Shown here one piece after another: positions 5,179 to 6,078 of a stretch of DNA of 6,078 nt (the first letter of the stretch is position 1; every line of letters begins with the position of its first letter). The stretch is from Sporomusa sp. (GTDB taxonomy: Bacteria > Bacillota_C > Negativicutes > Sporomusales > Sporomusaceae), in NCBI GenBank assembly GCA_029256645.1, contig JAQSXM010000353.1:1-6078 (forward strand). The letters are read 5' to 3'. The position numbers and the translations under genes are program-made. The notes beneath the pieces were generated by a model. It was given only the letters and a program-made list of their open reading frames with translations. It made no database searches and was not told where the DNA came from.

Positions 5179-6078
5179 CTGCCGGAGTTTGGCCTTATCG
5201 ACCTTGCCAACGCTGGTTAGAGGCCAGAAGTCAATGTGTTCAATTTGGTCCGGCAGTTTGTAACGGGCCACGCCCCGGTCATGTAAAAACCGGTGAACGG
5301 CGGCCAAAGTAATGTCTTCATTGTCAGTAAGCAAATAAGCGCAGCTTCTCTCACCCAGGGTTCAATTTCGGCCGGCATGATCTTTTCGCCGGCCCGGTTT
5401 ATTTGCTCTTTTATCCGGCCGCCGATTTGTATATTGCCTGCCGGGGTCAGTCTCGCCTTGTCCCCGGAACAATAAAAGCCATCGGCAGTGAAGCATTTAC
5501 TGTTTTGCTCCGGTGCCCGGTAGTACCCGCTGATGGTATAGGGGCCACGCGTCAGCAGTTCCCCATATTCACCGGGGGCGACAATATTTCCGTCCTGATC
5601 AACAATTCGGATTTCATCGGCCGGTGACAGCGGACGCCCCTGGCAGCTGAGCACGTCCTGCTCAGAGTCATCAAGGGAAGTGCAGCAAATGAGACCTTCG
5701 GCAATGCCAAAAACCTGCTGCAGCCTGCAGTGCATTTCCGGGCTAATGCGGGCAGCGATGCTCCTGTCAAGCATTGAACCGCCAATCTGGAGAACCTCCA
5801 GGCTGGAGAGGTCGCTGGCAGTATCCCATTCCAGAACTTCCAGCCATAGGTTAACAAGGGCGGGCACTAGAGCGGTAATTGTCACTCTTTCTTGTTCAAT
5901 CAAGGGAAAAGCCTCGTCGCAACTGGTGGTTTTGCATAAAACGACCCGGCCGCCTGCTGACAGGGTGCCCAGGATGCCAGGGCAGCAGAGAGGAAAGTTA
6001 TGAGCCACCGGCAGGACGGCAAGATAAACGCTTTGCGGGTTAAGTCGGCACCGGGCGGCGGCCGCTTTGGCATTATAA
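5179..6078 (-). pseudogene. Aryl-acid (salicylate/2,3-dihydroxybenzoate) AMP ligase, 5'-truncated by the window and internally deleted
   Basis: A DhbE/EntE/YbtE-type adenylation enzyme that activates an aryl acid with ATP and loads it on a carrier protein. The gene enters from the right edge in mid-protein, so roughly the first 200 residues are outside. Visible in order: LAVLPVAHNFPL, GTLSAGGRVVL, FPLIEQERVTITALVPALV, LQQVFGIAEGL, LLTRGPYTISGYY, DGFYCSGD, GRIKEQINRAGEKI and AEIE (up to about 5361). In another frame LGERSCAYLLTDNED (from about 5358), YKLPDQIEHIDFWPLTSVGKVDKAKLR follows, with the C-terminal catalytic Lys of GKVDK. Relatives carry about 20 residues between AEIE and LGERS; here they are missing and the frame changes, so the product is interrupted by a deletion of about 61 bases. 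The neighbouring salicylate synthase favours salicylate as substrate. No stop codon separates it from that synthase. Confidence 0.85.

Noticed and set aside
4093..5334. The 413-codon frame as one intact protein of a single function
   Set aside because: Its first 50 or so residues are the C-terminus of the AMP ligase and its last residues are an out-of-frame tail caused by the frameshift; the true synthase C-terminus lies in another frame down to 3744.

Overview
The window looks like chromosomal DNA from a Gram-positive-lineage anaerobe of the Firmicutes, plausibly a Negativicutes member such as the Sporomusa/Pelosinus group. The reasons are a textbook T-box leader, strong AGGAGG ribosome-binding sites, a rubredoxin-type protein and a moderate GC content with AT-rich intergenic stretches. 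The genus is an inference. Everything recognised lies on the minus strand except a gene tail at the far left edge.

Right part (about 2068-6078, transcribed leftward): a siderophore-type aryl-acid operon. It holds, in transcription order, a DhbE/EntE/YbtE-type aryl-acid AMP ligase whose start is outside the window, an Irp9/MbtI-type salicylate synthase, an Sfp-type phosphopantetheinyl transferase and a DAHP synthase. Together these would feed chorismate (DAHP synthase), turn it into salicylate (synthase), activate salicylate as its adenylate (ligase) and switch on carrier proteins (transferase). This is the starter-unit machinery for a salicylate-capped nonribosomal siderophore. The ligase is broken by an internal deletion plus frame change near 5360, and the synthase by a one-base frameshift near 4120. 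Unless these are sequence errors, the pathway here is decaying. The ligase C-terminus and the synthase share one uninterrupted frame, which suggests a fused enzyme.

Middle (1597-2067): a 112-residue protein made of two copies of a six-cysteine rubredoxin-like domain. Upstream of it is a Fur/PerR-like palindrome overlapping possible promoter elements.

Left part (159-1560): a strong sigma-A-type promoter, an approximately 330-nt T-box riboswitch leader whose specifier codon reads best as ATC (isoleucine), its attenuator terminator, and a bile acid:sodium symporter (BASS) family transporter ending at an intrinsic terminator. Amino-acid-starvation control of a BASS transporter hints that it moves a branched-chain amino-acid-related metabolite such as a 2-oxo acid.

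Far left (1-158): the C-terminal end of an unidentified hydrophobic protein on the plus strand, convergent with the transporter.
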